Made by a program: the position numbers and the translations under genes. DNA of 64,000 nt from Hymenoscyphus infarciens (taxonomy: Eukaryota > Ascomycota > Leotiomycetes > Helotiales > Helotiaceae). Below are positions 37,543-49,239 of the stretch, in pieces. Each line of letters begins with the position of its first letter. The first letter of the stretch is position 1. The notes beneath the pieces were generated by a model that saw only the letters and a list, made by a program, of their open reading frames with translations, searched no databases and had not been told where the DNA came from. Where the stretch lies: NCBI GenBank assembly GCA_001414345.1, contig LLCB01000109.1:62001-126000 (forward strand), given 5' to 3'.

Positions 37543-38042
37543 GGTACCGGCTTTCAATAAGATGTCATAGCATCTCTAACGCTCATCATGCAGCAGATTC
37601 CCGCACCAGAGCTCCCCATATGGATGAAGTTGGCGATATCAATCGAAATGCTTCCGGGCAGCTAGATGACTCCAACGGTTTGAGTCCCGTTTGTCGATTG
37701 CTCAATTGACGTTGCGCGTGAGTGAGCCTCTATTGTCTTTCCAGGTCCCTCCGGGATTTAGATGTGGCTGAGATTCTGCCGCACTCACCGCCCTTTGTTT
37801 GTGGCTGCGGTTGTTCTACCTTGGCTAGAAGCTCGATCTCAGAAAGCAGTGTCGTCAACACCAAATTTCCACGCCACGTCCTGTATTTGCAGATAAAATC
37901 TCGTTTCTGCTTGGAGAGTAGAACTTGGCGGACCATGTCAGTCTCTCGGAGCTTTATTATTTAATAATACCTTCATATTGAAAGCGGCAGACGCCTTCGT
38001 CTCTCCAAACGCGTCATCGGTATCAACACTTCGCTGCCCATC
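37543..38042. promoter_or_regulatory. Divergent promoter between CSF1 and the TMEM184 gene
   Basis: Exactly 500 bp separate the two start codons, so both promoters share this space. No TATA box or known factor site stands out. Co-regulation is possible but not shown. Confidence 0.55.
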
Positions 38043-40356
38043 ATGGCAGGAGGAGGTCTTTCTTCGGGGACGGGACAGAAGTTAACGCATGCTACTATCA
38101 TTGTAGCTGGAGTTGCAGCTCTGCTCGCTTCTCTGCTCTCTATTGTGTAATTGCTCCTGCTCTATCTCGCATATCACCTTGCTAATATGCCATTCAACAC
38201 AGCTCAGTATGGCTCCAAACGTAAACCTATTCCTGTACTACTTGACTCAACACTCGAAATATTGACACCATGCAGAAAGAACTATCGAAAGCCCCTCCTC
38301 CAAAGATATGTCATACGGATATTGCTCATGTGGGTTCGGAAATATACTATTTCAGGCAGAAATGCTGATGAAATTTAGGGTTCCCATATACTCGATATCT
38401 TCATGGTCAAGCATCATGTCTTCCACGGCGGCCATGTTTCTAGATCCAATTCGGGATGTCTATGAGGTACGGCTGGCCTGAAAGTACTGGATGTTGTAAC
38501 TAACCTTGTTAGGCCTTTACCATCTATACTTTTTTCCAACTTCTAATCAACTTTATTGGAGGAGAGCGATCCCTTATAATCATGATGCACGGCCGAGAAC
38601 CAGTACACCACTTGTGGCCCTTGAACCACTCGTTGCCCAAAGTCGATATCTCGGATCCTCATACATTCCTAGCAATTAAACGGGGGATCCTTCAGTATGC
38701 CTGGTTGAAGCCAATTCTTGGTATAGCCACTATAATCATGAAGGCTACGGGAGCGTATGACGAGGGTGATTTGAGTCTCGCCTCGGGCTATTTGTGGGTT
38801 ACCATTCTCTATAACGTCAGCGTTACCCTGAGTCTCTATTCTCTTGGGATGTTCTGGGTCTGCATGTCGAAAGACCTACAACCTTTTCGCCCAGTTCCCA
38901 AATTCCTGTGCATCAAACTCATCATTTTTGCCTCTTACTGGCAAGGATTCTTCCTCGCAATTCTCGTTTGGCTCGGTGCCATTCCGGACAATTTGGAGGG
39001 ATATACTTCAGATACTCTTGCAGCAGCAATACAGGATGCTTTGATATGCATAGAAATGCCCATTTTCGCCATCGGTCACTGGTATGCATTCTCGTGGCAC
39101 GATTATGCAGATGTAACAATTTCAGCTGCCAGAATGCCAGTCCTGTACGCACTTCGCGACGCATTTGGCGTGCGGGACCTCATCGAAGATACCAAGGAAA
39201 CTTTCAGTGGCAATCAATATGAGTACAGACTTTTTGACTCCGGGGACAACGTTCTTGCCCATGAAGGTTCTTCTTCACGCGTGGCTAGAATGATGGATGG
39301 AATGCGATATGAACGCGGAGGAAAGGGTAAATACTGGATCCCCAAACCCGGCGAAGTGAATTCCAGGACTCCATTGATTGGAAATGGCGACGGGCCTAGT
39401 CGCTCTCGCAGTCCTACGAAAGGAACACAGCACGACGGAGCTATGGACTATGGAGGCGGAGGCGGAGACGACGAAACTCTGGACCCAGTTGAAGAAGATC
39501 TGTATGAAAGAGCAAGAAAGCTGGAATTCGGAGACTGGAATGTGAGTGTGTTCTCGGTAAATATTACAAGTCCTTTTACTCACTGAAACAGTATCCGGTA
39601 ATCACAGCCCATGAGGTCTCTCGGGAACGATGGCTTCATGCTTCGCCCAATTTACTTACAACATCGGCGAATCGCAACCTTCTGCAACCAACCCGCGATA
39701 ATGAGATTCGAAGAGCGAGCAACATTCGAGAAACAGTAGAGGATGTTACAAAGAAGACTCGACGGAAACATAGCGCTTCCAATAAAGGCAAGAAGCGAGA
39801 ACTTAGCTCGGAAGGCAAACAGAAGGGTGCCGCGACAGGCGAGGAGGGACGTGCACCTGCCATGAAAGGCATGCTACGACATCACTCATCAGCATCCAGC
39901 TCTGCAAAATCGGATCGTAGCCAGTTAGTCGATCTAGTTGTTGAAGACACCGCCGCAGAAGAAACGGAGAGAGTTCGCGCTCGAAAAGAGGGTAGTGCAG
40001 GATGGAATGCCACTGAACCTAAGCATTTTGTGTAAGTAGACGGCCCAACGAAATTACCGAACAATGCTCACATATTTAACAGACGTACCTACGGCAAAAA
40101 GACGGGTGAGGATATAAGAGAAGGATTTGAGCCTGATGACAATGCTGCCGATCATGAGCATGAGCACGATGAAGAGAACAACCCATTCTCTGTCGGTGAT
40201 GGGGGGGATAGTGCTCATTCGGATGAAGCGCGTCACTGGCAGGAGGCCAAGGAGCCTGAAGTCAAGCTGAAGCCGAAATACGGGATCGAAGGGGAAGCTT
40301 TTGAAAATGTCTGGGGCGGAGGGGAGTCCTCAGAGCCCCCACGCGAGAATCCGTGA
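38043..40356 (+). CDS. TMEM184 / organic solute transporter Ost-alpha family membrane protein
   Basis: Multi-pass membrane protein of the DUF300 (Solute_trans_a) family. Seven exons: 38043-38146, 38203-38220 (18 nt), 38276-38329, 38379-38466, 38513-39541, 39592-40031 and 40083-40356, giving 668 aa. The first exons encode a membrane helix (ATIIVAGVAALLASLLS) and the family signature SVWLQTKNYRKPLLQRYVIR-ILLMVPIYSISSW. Later landmarks are YEAFTIYTFFQLLINFIGGE, WLKPILGIATIIM, KLIIFASYWQGFFLAI and CIEMPIFAIGHWYAF. About seven helices are followed by a long hydrophilic, Ser/Arg/Glu-rich C-terminal tail from about residue 270. Yeast relatives are vacuolar or endomembrane proteins of poorly known function. 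Transport activity is inferred from the family name only. Confidence 0.92.
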
Positions 40357-42378
40357 TGTATAATATACCCTTTGCTGTACGTTATTTGGGTTTGGGTTTG
40401 GCGAGCGAGGCGTTCATTGGCCGGTATGGCGCAAGAAGTAACACAAGCGGCAATTTCCATCATGTTCATCATGATCGCAGGTTGCTCTTACTCTCTTTGC
40501 ATCTTTCTAATCTAAATAGTTCGTAAGTCCAAATGGTTGCAGTTCCTTTTCACACCATTCTCTAAACTACTCTTTGCAATTCCTCCCACCGGGCCTGTAT
40601 ATACACAAACTAAGGGACTTCTTTGGACTAGCAGGTTGGAATAATTTGTTGCAACCCAATAATTTAGCTTGCCATGGTCACATGATTTTATTTTCATCAA
40701 GTAGTTAACCAATTCCCGGTTCCCAGACTGCCGGGTCCGCCTAAATGCATAGAACATGACCGACAACCAAAATTATTGCGTCTGTTAAACCCACTTGCGT
40801 CTCTTACCTTGCCTAGCCACACCCCACACCTTCAGGGGAGAGTTGTCCGTATGTTTTCCGTTCATTGCTTTCTGTCTCCAGACCGCTATTATGGACGTAC
40901 TGAAGTCAAGAGAGAGCCCTCCACCACTTTGTTGCTCCACTATACCTACCCCGTAAGCGTTGATTTTCATCATGCAAGTCTGCATTTCGGATCCTCACAT
41001 TGGACACTTCGGCTACACAACGCCCTGGGGGCTTATCCTCCAACAGCCGTTCCTTGTTTCCGTAGAACGTCGGGTCACAAACATACGAGTACCTACGTGC
41101 CATCCCCAGACAAAACAAGATTCAACTCAAAGATGCCCTTTGCCAAAGGCTCTTCAGATTCCCAAGTGCAGGAGACACCGCCACCTATATGACAAAATGT
41201 CCTTCAGTGCTTAAGCAACATTGACTATTTTAAACCAACGCCAGTTTGTGAGATGTGGGGTTGTAGAGAGACAACGTACTTGCAAGAAATGTCCCCAAGC
41301 GGGTCTGTTCCATCTTTGAAAGACCATGGAGAGTGGTTTCCAATTGTAGTGGGGAGATAAAATCCCTTTCAAGAGCAAGAATATATATTGAAAAATCAGG
41401 AATATATCTCGATGAGGCTACCATCGAGTTGAGGTTGCTCCTTAGCCCGGCTGATTCATGAGTCGGGTCGCGGATGCCTCCCGTCGAGCCTCTTGTGGTC
41501 CGGAAAGGAGGATCCTTGAACCCCTAGCGAGGTGAGCGAGGACAAGAGAACCAGTGGAATTGGTCGAAGCTGACGACAGTCGTTCGGGTAGTTCCGTAGT
41601 CTGTCTCTCCTCTTCAGCCCGACAACTTCAACTTCTCTGTGCCGACACCTTCCATTGATCTGGATGCAACGACTGCTTCTACCGCAGAGCTCTTTCCAAA
41701 TTTACCACTCGGTCGGAGATGCCTCCTAGGGCTTCTGCTGCAATCACCAACCACCAACAAGCCCGATCGACAACGACTAGATGACCTGTGAGATGTGCCA
41801 TCATGCCATCATGCCATCAATCGCTCCGTGGCCCCTTTCTCCTGGTTGCAGTGGCTGATGATGGTAATCCAAAGGGACCAAGGAAAGGTCCCCTTCGAAT
41901 CAGGCTCACACAGGTCGACCTCAAGGCAATGGGCTGGATCGCTTTGGTTTTGGGATGGGATAAGGGTATTGGAACTTGGGAGCAAACCACGATCTTCCTT
42001 ACGATTTGGCGCGCTCGGGGGCTGATATGTAATCACTTGAACTTAGTTCCTATTATAGCAAGGTGAGGTAATAAGCTCTTTACATTGAGAGATGTTGCTA
42101 ACGAGATACGCGTGAATGTGCTGTTGTAGAACAAATTTGCAAAAGAGGCGAAGGCCTGGGCAATGTTGGAATGAAACGACAGACTATCCATCTGTCAGGA
42201 GGACCCATAATTTTGTTGCTTCCACAGAAAATGGCCCGAGCAAAGCATCGGACTACCAACATCGAATCAAACGAATAAAACATCGAGGGAATGAGCACGA
42301 ACACACAAGCACGAAACAAAAAACACACCAAGCATACCCTATTTGCTATCTCCGCCTTGACTGCATGGCACTATGCGG
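40357..42378. other. Intergenic region between convergent genes
   Basis: About 2 kb between the TMEM184 gene (+) and the methyltransferase (-). A small (ATGCCATC)-type repeat lies at about 41800-41820. The longest open frame (40776-41192) begins with a non-ATG codon and has no domain. No gene is supported. Confidence 0.5.
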
Positions 42379-43647
42379 CTAGCGTCTGGACCTCGACTTC
42401 CGGCCAATACAGATGTACAACGGAAAATAAGCCTGAATATTGGTTAGCAGGCTGGCGATTGGTCACCTGAGACCTTTTCTTCAGCTACGCACCTTGTATG
42501 CTGGGTTATCAGCCTCAAAACGAGCTTGTGCTACCAATAGTTGCACGTCTTGGAGCGACATTCCAAGTCGTTCTGTGAAAGGATAAATGGCCAAAGAAGA
42601 CAACATACGCTGCACGTTCTCCCGCATCGCAGCGCCAATTTCATTGTCTCGCTCGTCTATATATCTCTTAACGATGTTTGAAGCATTGGTTTAAGCCGAG
42701 TATCTTACCAGTTAGCCAGGCACACGTTGGCAGCTGAATCATTCGGTGCTCTACATCCACGAACCCAGCTTCCCGGAACATATCATGTAGCCTAAGTGGG
42801 ACACGGAGGTCTTTTGTTCCTTGATGGCTCTCCAAATAATAGTTACTCCAGCGGCGCAACGCGTGGCCATCCGTAAGACTTCCATTGTCGGATTGGACGT
42901 TGTAGTAGAGCTCTATCATTTGACACCACCCGCCAGGCCGAAGCACCCTGAGTATGTCTCTCATGTATTGGGTCCACCGGTTACTATGGATTCCGCTAGC
43001 CATCATTCGTGATTGTACTAGGTCGAAACTGTGGGAATCAAACGTGAATCTGGTTGATCTTTGGTTAGCTGCATCCTCTATAAGTATAGTCGATAACAAC
43101 CCTTACCGTCGATTCAAATCGTCAACTTGCAGATATAGATTTCGCGGAATCGTATCCGGCTGCCATGGATTAATGTCTATTCCTAGAACCTTTTCAGAGT
43201 CAGTGACAGTCAGTTCGGCTATCCTCAGCTCTTCTTCACTTACGTCGCAATTCGGATTCTGATCCGCTATTTCCATTGCCCATGCGGCTGTACCTTCTAT
43301 TCGTTAGCTGGTGCTTGAAGTGGGTCTTTGTACTTCGAAGTACCATATCCGCAATCAAGTACTCTGCGAGGTCGAGTAATAGGAGGGAATATCAATCGAC
43401 CGTCAAAAACACGTTGTAAAACGTTGTGCATAATGTCATTTCTTTCGACCTCATCTTCGCCGACAGGTGCGAAGTAGACTTGGTTGTCGATGCTGTATTG
43501 CTGAAACTCTATGTTGTGTATCCATACTCTTTGTAAGAATCCACTGTCAAGTGAACTAGTGTTTGACTCGGGACGGAATGCGTTGCTTTTCATGCTAGCA
43601 TTTAGCAACCGAAGATTCTCCTCCCGGCAAAAGGGGTTCTTCTGCAT
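42379..43647 (-). CDS. SAM-dependent methyltransferase (class I, UMTA/LaeA-like group)
   Basis: Class I methyltransferase transferring a methyl group from SAM to an unknown substrate. Six exons: 43344-43647, 43244-43293, 43107-43189, 42709-43049, 42493-42656 and 42379-42432, giving 331 aa. The first junction was chosen because it restores motif I as RRVLDCGYGTAAWAMEIAD; an alternative acceptor 6 bp downstream would remove Gly-Thr. Then LGIDINPWQPDTIP (motif II Asp), LQVDDLNRRFTF, FDLVQSRMMASGIHSNRW and ILRVLRPGGWCQMIELY (post-motif) follow, with a C-terminal FPLYVCIGRKSRSRR. N-terminal residues IDNQVYFAPVGEDEVERNDIMH match the usual entry to this fungal group. Related proteins occur in secondary metabolism and as LaeA-like regulators, but no biosynthetic genes flank it here. 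The start at MQKNPFCREE is uncertain. Confidence 0.85.
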
Positions 43648-46600
43648 ACCTCGCCATAACTAAGGCCTCTCAAGGAAACGTGTCTCTTATTTTCAGGGTG
43701 TAGCCTTCAAGTGCTGCTGGTGCGTGCTGGGAGTTGGCCACAGTTGAAAGCTGGAGAGGGGGAATTTATTTGAACAAGTAATCTTGAACGCACATGGGAT
43801 GTTGAGAACTTGAGCAAGTCATGCCCAATTAAGTAGCAAAGACGCGGGCGATGATGGCGTATGGGGGTGGTTCAAACGGCCAGACCATACAGGACCCCCT
43901 ATTCCATTCCGTTCATGGTTGTTTATCATCGATCCCAACTACATTGGCGGCCGGACTGGATTCAACTAGGCGCTTCCCTTCTTCATTGCCTGTTGGTCAA
44001 TCGCCAATTCTGTTGGAATCGAGGGAAAACCCAAGTCTCCTGTATGCAGTGGCGAAAGCCATCAGGAGAAACAAATCAGCCGTATGATTTAGATATGTCC
44101 TAGATGGGCATTCCGCCGGCGTGACAAAGACGCTATCCACCTTGGTACCCAACCTGACCAGGCACTCGGCTTTCACTGATTGCCCAATGGCCAAATTCTT
44201 TGATGATGTACGCGGGCTACCAAGTTGCAGCTGACGGCGATGTTCTGTCGTCGGGCAGGAAGAATTTGGGAAGAGTTCCTATCATCTCGATGAAAGGGAT
44301 TGCTGAACCTCCAACTACGAGATTGTCAAATGAAACCCACCACATGTTTGCTGTTTTTGTCATTGAGCTTCTACTCTTCAGGTCTGGAATTGTGGCCTTT
44401 TCGGACACTGCGGCGAATTACGAGAGGCCGAGTGGTATGTATCATTCCATTGAGGATCAAGGTGGTTCATTTCTCGGTTTTCAACTGCTCTGCTCTCTAT
44501 GTCTCTGGATCGATTGTTATTAGCGCAACTGAGCCTCTGAATTGATTTACTTCATTCACGGCAATTACGATGGCGTTAGCAACACCCAAATTCCTTTCCT
44601 TCCCGCATATTACGATCCGTGTTCCGCGGGGGGTGTGGTAGGCAACCCGGAGCAAAGTCAAGGGTCGATTGGGTATTCTCTGCAGACTGCAGCGACACCC
44701 AGGAAAGTGTTGGCCGGAACGCCCTCAAGCTGCCGCGACGTAACATTTCAGTGTTGTTCTTCAGCAAATGGCAAATAATCACCTGTGTGTGGATTGAGGC
44801 CTTGTGACTCAAAAAGCCTCGAGGAATATTTTTTGAAGGTTTTGTGGGCAAGGCTCCACCTCTTCAAAATCCGGGAATCCCAGAAGCCCACTGAAAAACC
44901 GACATAGGAAAAACGGAGAATCATGCTACAAAGATCATGATCAGCCTTATGGCTTACAGTAGTCTGATACAACGGTAGCTTGCGCAATATCTCACTTGCG
45001 GCAGTATCATATACCTGCACCAACACGACGAGTCTTTTTCTGCCTTTTCTGGAATTTCGGGCAGGCGGGGATCACAAGCACACCACTTTGGTCACGTTCT
45101 GAAATTCTGCAGAGAACAGAGATTATTCGAGATACTTCAGTTCACCAGCATTTGAAATGCTTGCGGGGAATATCACCGACTAGAATGCGAACGGACCTTG
45201 TTATGAAATATCACTTGTATTGGTATTTGTCGTTTCATACGTATCGAGAACCTCGCACCTCTTCCACCAACACTTTCTCGTTTGATCTTCAACTGGTAAG
45301 TGGAGGGAGGGCTGCAAGGACAGGAAATGCAGGGATTCTGGTTCAAGTATATAGAAAGGGACCAGTTGACGGCGAAGCAAAGCGGTCTTCTTTTGGGCCT
45401 CCTTTTATTGTTAGTGGGTAGTTGCAATCGGACAAAGTTAGCGCAAAACTTGGGCCAACAACGATTGTTTTTGTGCGAAGTAGTGGGGACACAGTTGATA
45501 AAATTCATTCATCTCGGTGAGTCTTGATTTCTTTGAAGTCAGGCTATTCTCTCCTCTATTCTTTCCCAGCTCAGCCTGTATCTTACACTCGATGTCTTGT
45601 TGCAACAATTCATTGAACGATACCTGTTATTGGGAGTTCCAGTTTTGCGAAAGGGCTCGCAATTGATTACCTTGTCTTTATCGTGGCCTTGGCATGTTCC
45701 CTCTCTTGCAACTTGTAGCTCTGCCTTGTTGTTCAACCCGAAATGACAATCCCCAGCCAACGTTCAAGCTTAATCAAGATAAGCGGTTTTCCTGACTGCT
45801 ATGCGCCGGCCTGTCATGCAAAGCACAATCATACATGTTGGTGCAACTATGAGGACTTTTTATCAAGCATGCTTTCGAAAAACGCCTTCAGCAAAGCCAT
45901 GTCCAACAGCATGGGTACTTATGGATGTTGATTGGAAAGCTCGGTTTCTTGGGTCAAAAATTGTAACCATGTCTTCGGCCTCGGGACGGTCGTTATCTTT
46001 TGAATTCCCTCTTTCATCTTCCGAAACTCCCACAAGCATCTGCCGTTCAACCCGTTACCGATCTTTCATTTGAAATTAAGTATGATCGTCTGGATGGGAA
46101 TGACTTTAAATGAGGCGGTGTGAAATCCTCTCTTCTGATTTGATCATTCCCATCTCTACGCCAAGTAAGAATGCGGGCGGCCTCTATGTAGCCCTGTTGG
46201 TATGTACCTTTACTACTTTTCCACCTCTTAGAAACTTGTTCCTTTCCTTGATACGGCGGCAATTTTGGCGCTCACGGCGCGTCTCTTCCACAAAATACGA
46301 AGTCGTTTTCCAATTCTAGAAGGTTCAGCTACGTAGGCTATGGTCCAGCCAACCTGGAAGACCCTTTGTGCGACCCAGCGGCCGGGGTTTGTACATGTGG
46401 TTTTGCTTTTTTCCTATTCTCCTTCTGCTTGGAGAATTTTGTGCCACCAAGCCACCCAACATTAGCGCAGTTTGGCGCGTGGGGTCACATTAGGAGCCGC
46501 CAAATTGGCAAACCTTCCGTCAAAAGTTGTGGGGTCACTCGGGTAAGATCATTGGTTGAGAAAACGAGATGTTGTATTTCGTTTGAGATGACGACATTCT

Positions 46601-46919
46601 GGATGATCGAGGTTGATTTTTCTTGAAATTCAATATGTACTCGGTATGGGAAGGATCAAGAGATGGCTCCGTGGCTTTTTTGGAATTCGGGTATTGCTTC
46701 CTTTTTGGCATCTCGGTCTGCCTTGAGGGGGTTAGTATTGGGTCGTTCGGGTTGGTTGTGTCTTGGGGAGATAGCTCCGAGGTTCTAGATTGTAACGCGA
46801 ATGTAAATTCTTTTTCAGCGTGAAAGATTCTACCAACCTTTTCGAGACCTCTAGATGGAGTTCAAATTGTGCTAGGAGGATAAAAATTGATAGAATTATT
46901 GCCGAGTGTGGTTTAAGAG
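43648..46919. other. Gene-poor region
   Basis: About 3.3 kb upstream of the methyltransferase. It contains its promoter at the left. Several overlapping frames of 60-140 codons occur on both strands (for example near 44200-44520 and 44996-45421), but none has a recognisable domain, consistent start or splice pattern. Some may be decayed coding sequence. No RNA gene was recognised. Confidence 0.4.
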
Positions 46920-48197
46920 GCATGAGGAAAACAAATAAGTAACTAACGTAATTTAGTTTCTGAATACACGCTAATTACTCTCTAGCTGCTCCAAAACTAA
47001 CCTTTGGGGCGTTTTCTCCTTCCTTCCTTCCTATATATCTAAAACATATTAGCTTATTTAGACTTTGATTTTCTTCCTACAAGCCTAAGCCAGAAAATTT
47101 ACCCTCGCTTAACGAGGTATTTAGTTATACGGCATTAGGCGTCGTTCCTTGTATATCTAAACAGTATTTCTAAAGTTGAGTACCTTTTCATACTAAATTT
47201 AAATATTCAAACAAGTGTAGAGATATAAGAGCCTGTTTAGCTTACACTAGGATAATTGCAAATAGTCTATTAAATATACAGAGACTCTTTAAAAGTAGCA
47301 TAGTATATATTTATTTATTATCTAATTATTCGGATAATATATTCTATAATTATTTAGCTCGCCTATCTTAGAGCTGGTATTCTGTCTTAGAACGGTGGTA
47401 ATATACTAGAGTAAGTAGGTAAGAAAATATATACTAGGATATATTCTAATTATCGCAGTTTTAGTAATAATAGAATAATAACCTTTTCTTAGTAGAGATA
47501 ATCTTTTTTATAAATAGTAGATTATCTTGCTAATTAATCTAGCTTAAAAAATATATAGGCTAAACGATTTAGTATATATTAAAGTGTTAAATTTATTAAA
47601 TTATCTATTATTATTATAACGCCTTTTGAGTAGTATATATACTAAACTATTTAAAAAATAGGCTAGCTAAACAGGCCCTAAGGAAGGAATAAGTTCAACG
47701 ACTCTGAATTATTTTCAGAATATTCCACTTCTCTATATATCTAAGTGGCCCTTCTAAGATACCTTCTATATGTACGCACTTTTTGAGAAGTAGGCTATAA
47801 AGTGAGGATATTCTCTAGTATCAAACTTATTCTTACTAGATTTTATAAAGATAGTCGTAAATATCTATAGATATTCTAGATTTATATCTCGTATCGGCTT
47901 GTTATTCTTTAAAAGTTTAAGTTATTATCTTTTATTCTAGTCATTTAGAACAATTGACTTTTGTTATTCCAAAATAGCTAATTATCACTTAGAACAACGA
48001 GTTATTACTACTGCTTTTTGTTACTTATCTCTATCTACTCTCGTGTCTAAAGTAGATTAAAAAGCCTCAGAAGTACCCACTTCTCAAAAGAGTATACAGG
48101 TACCCTGGAAGGGAGAACAAACGGTCTGTTCTACTTGGTTATAGGATATAAAGACTAAATACAGGAAATTACTATATATTTATAAGCAATTTAGCAG
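46920..48197. repeat. AT-rich island, probably RIP-mutated repeat DNA
   Basis: About 1.3 kb of strongly AT-rich sequence full of TA steps (stretches such as tagtatatatttatttatta), with no open frame of note and stops in all frames. Base composition changes sharply against the flanking DNA. Repeat-induced point mutation (C to T at CpA) leaves such sequence in ascomycete transposons. Inverted repeats lie inside it. The right boundary abuts an orphan transporter exon at 48198. Confidence 0.6.
47228..47680. mobile_element. MITE-like element with terminal inverted repeats
   Basis: The sequence gcctgtttagct at 47231-47242 recurs in inverse orientation at 47665-47676, with partly matching flanks (aagagcctg against tagggcctg). 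The 450 bp between is AT-rich and non-coding. This fits a small decayed non-autonomous DNA transposon. No clear target-site duplication was identified and 12 bp is short, so this is tentative. Confidence 0.35.
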
Positions 48198-48398
48198 AAG
48201 ATGGAACTAAAGTTCCTTCTTCCGAGACGAGCAGTTGGAAAAACGAGTTCATTGCCTTGTGGAAACATGCTCAACGTCCAAAGACATGGCTCGTTTTCAT
48301 CCTAGCTTTCTACTCATTCTTTTACGGTGGAACAATGGGCACATATCTTACCCTACATTTCTCCGTCAGAGCTCGAGCTCTTTCGAGTCTCATCACCC
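48198..48398 (+). pseudogene. Orphan exon of an UNC93/DUF895-type MFS transporter
   Basis: An intact exon-like stretch after a ttagcag acceptor reads DGTKVPSSETSSWKNEFIAL, WKHAQRPKTWLVFILAFYS, FFYGGTMGTYLTLHFSVRA and RALSSLIT, then meets a gtaggt donor at 48399. The pattern of basic loop, hydrophobic helix and NxxxF/FSVRARAL motif fits fungal DUF895 major-facilitator proteins of the UNC93 group. The upstream part of the gene would fall in the AT-rich island and nothing coherent follows downstream, so the gene is truncated on both sides. About 66 codons survive without a stop. Function lost, by inference. Confidence 0.55.
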
Positions 48399-48897
48399 GT
48401 AGGTTTATGCGACCACCTATCAATCTATTCCTTTACTTCTCAATTAGACGGCTATGTAGCGATATATTCCTTTAATAAGCACGTTATGGGCCGTTGAATG
48501 TTCCAGATTTAGATAAATCTCAGATAATATCTCTCACCGTATATTGTTAGTGATCTCCTATCGCTATTTAGTTCAATTAATTAGGAAGTAAAGAGTAAGA
48601 GTGGATCCAGAACCGAAAACATAAGTTGAATAACCTAGAAGTAGTTTCTAAAATCGAAAACTTTTGCCTTTCACACCCTCATGTTAATTAGACGGCTCAG
48701 ACACGGATTTCATCTGAAGATAACAGAACCCCTGCCGTCGCTAGATACTCGGCCAGTATTTGATGGAATACAAAGTGTCCACAGTACCCACCAACAAACA
48801 AAAGGCATGATTGTGTTAACGTAGCATGCAGAATCACCATTACGGTAATAGAGTTTCAAAACCCAACACGCCCGTACCTCCGCTCAACAGTCCAGGT

Positions 48898-49239
48898 CTA
48901 CGAGCTCGGGACTGTCACGAAAGACTCCCTCAACGTCCAACCACACCGACTAACGCCTCTCACACCATATCGTTCCATCATCCTATCACCAACAAGAAAA
49001 ACAAAAGAGCAAGAATTAACACCTGTTTCGTGATGGAGCCCCACAGCGACACTTTCATACAAGGTCAAGGCTATGCCTTTATCCACAGCTGAAGATCCCT
49101 GGAGAGAAGCCTTGTTTCCTAAGCGAAGCCACTTGAAATGCAAGCGAGCTACTAGTAGAACCAACAACATCGCAGAAAAGGAGAACACGAGGACACCAAA
49201 CAGAAGAATTCCTTTTAGCCTCCAAATTGAGCAAGCCAT
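48898..49239 (-). CDS. Doubtful small membrane protein (113 aa)
   Basis: ATG-initiated frame MACSIWRLKGILLFGVLVFS with a hydrophobic stretch at about 10-32, then FKWLRLGNKASLQGSS and a C-terminal half with VGLHHETGVNSCSFVFLVG. One membrane helix or a signal anchor is plausible. No family is recognised, no introns or neighbours support it, and it lies in gene-poor DNA. Confidence 0.25.
   Translation of the reverse strand: MACSIWRLKGILLFGVLVFSFSAMLLVLLVARLHFKWLRLGNKASLQGSSAVDKGIALTLYESVAVGLHHETGVNSCSFVFLVGDRMMERYGVRGVSRCGWTLRESFVTVPSS

Noticed and set aside
40776..41192. 138-codon frame on the + strand
   Set aside because: No ATG at its start, no domain, and minus-strand frames overlap it.
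42379..43647. Secondary-metabolite cluster around the methyltransferase
   Set aside because: No polyketide synthase, peptide synthetase, terpene cyclase, P450 or pathway regulator lies near it in the window.
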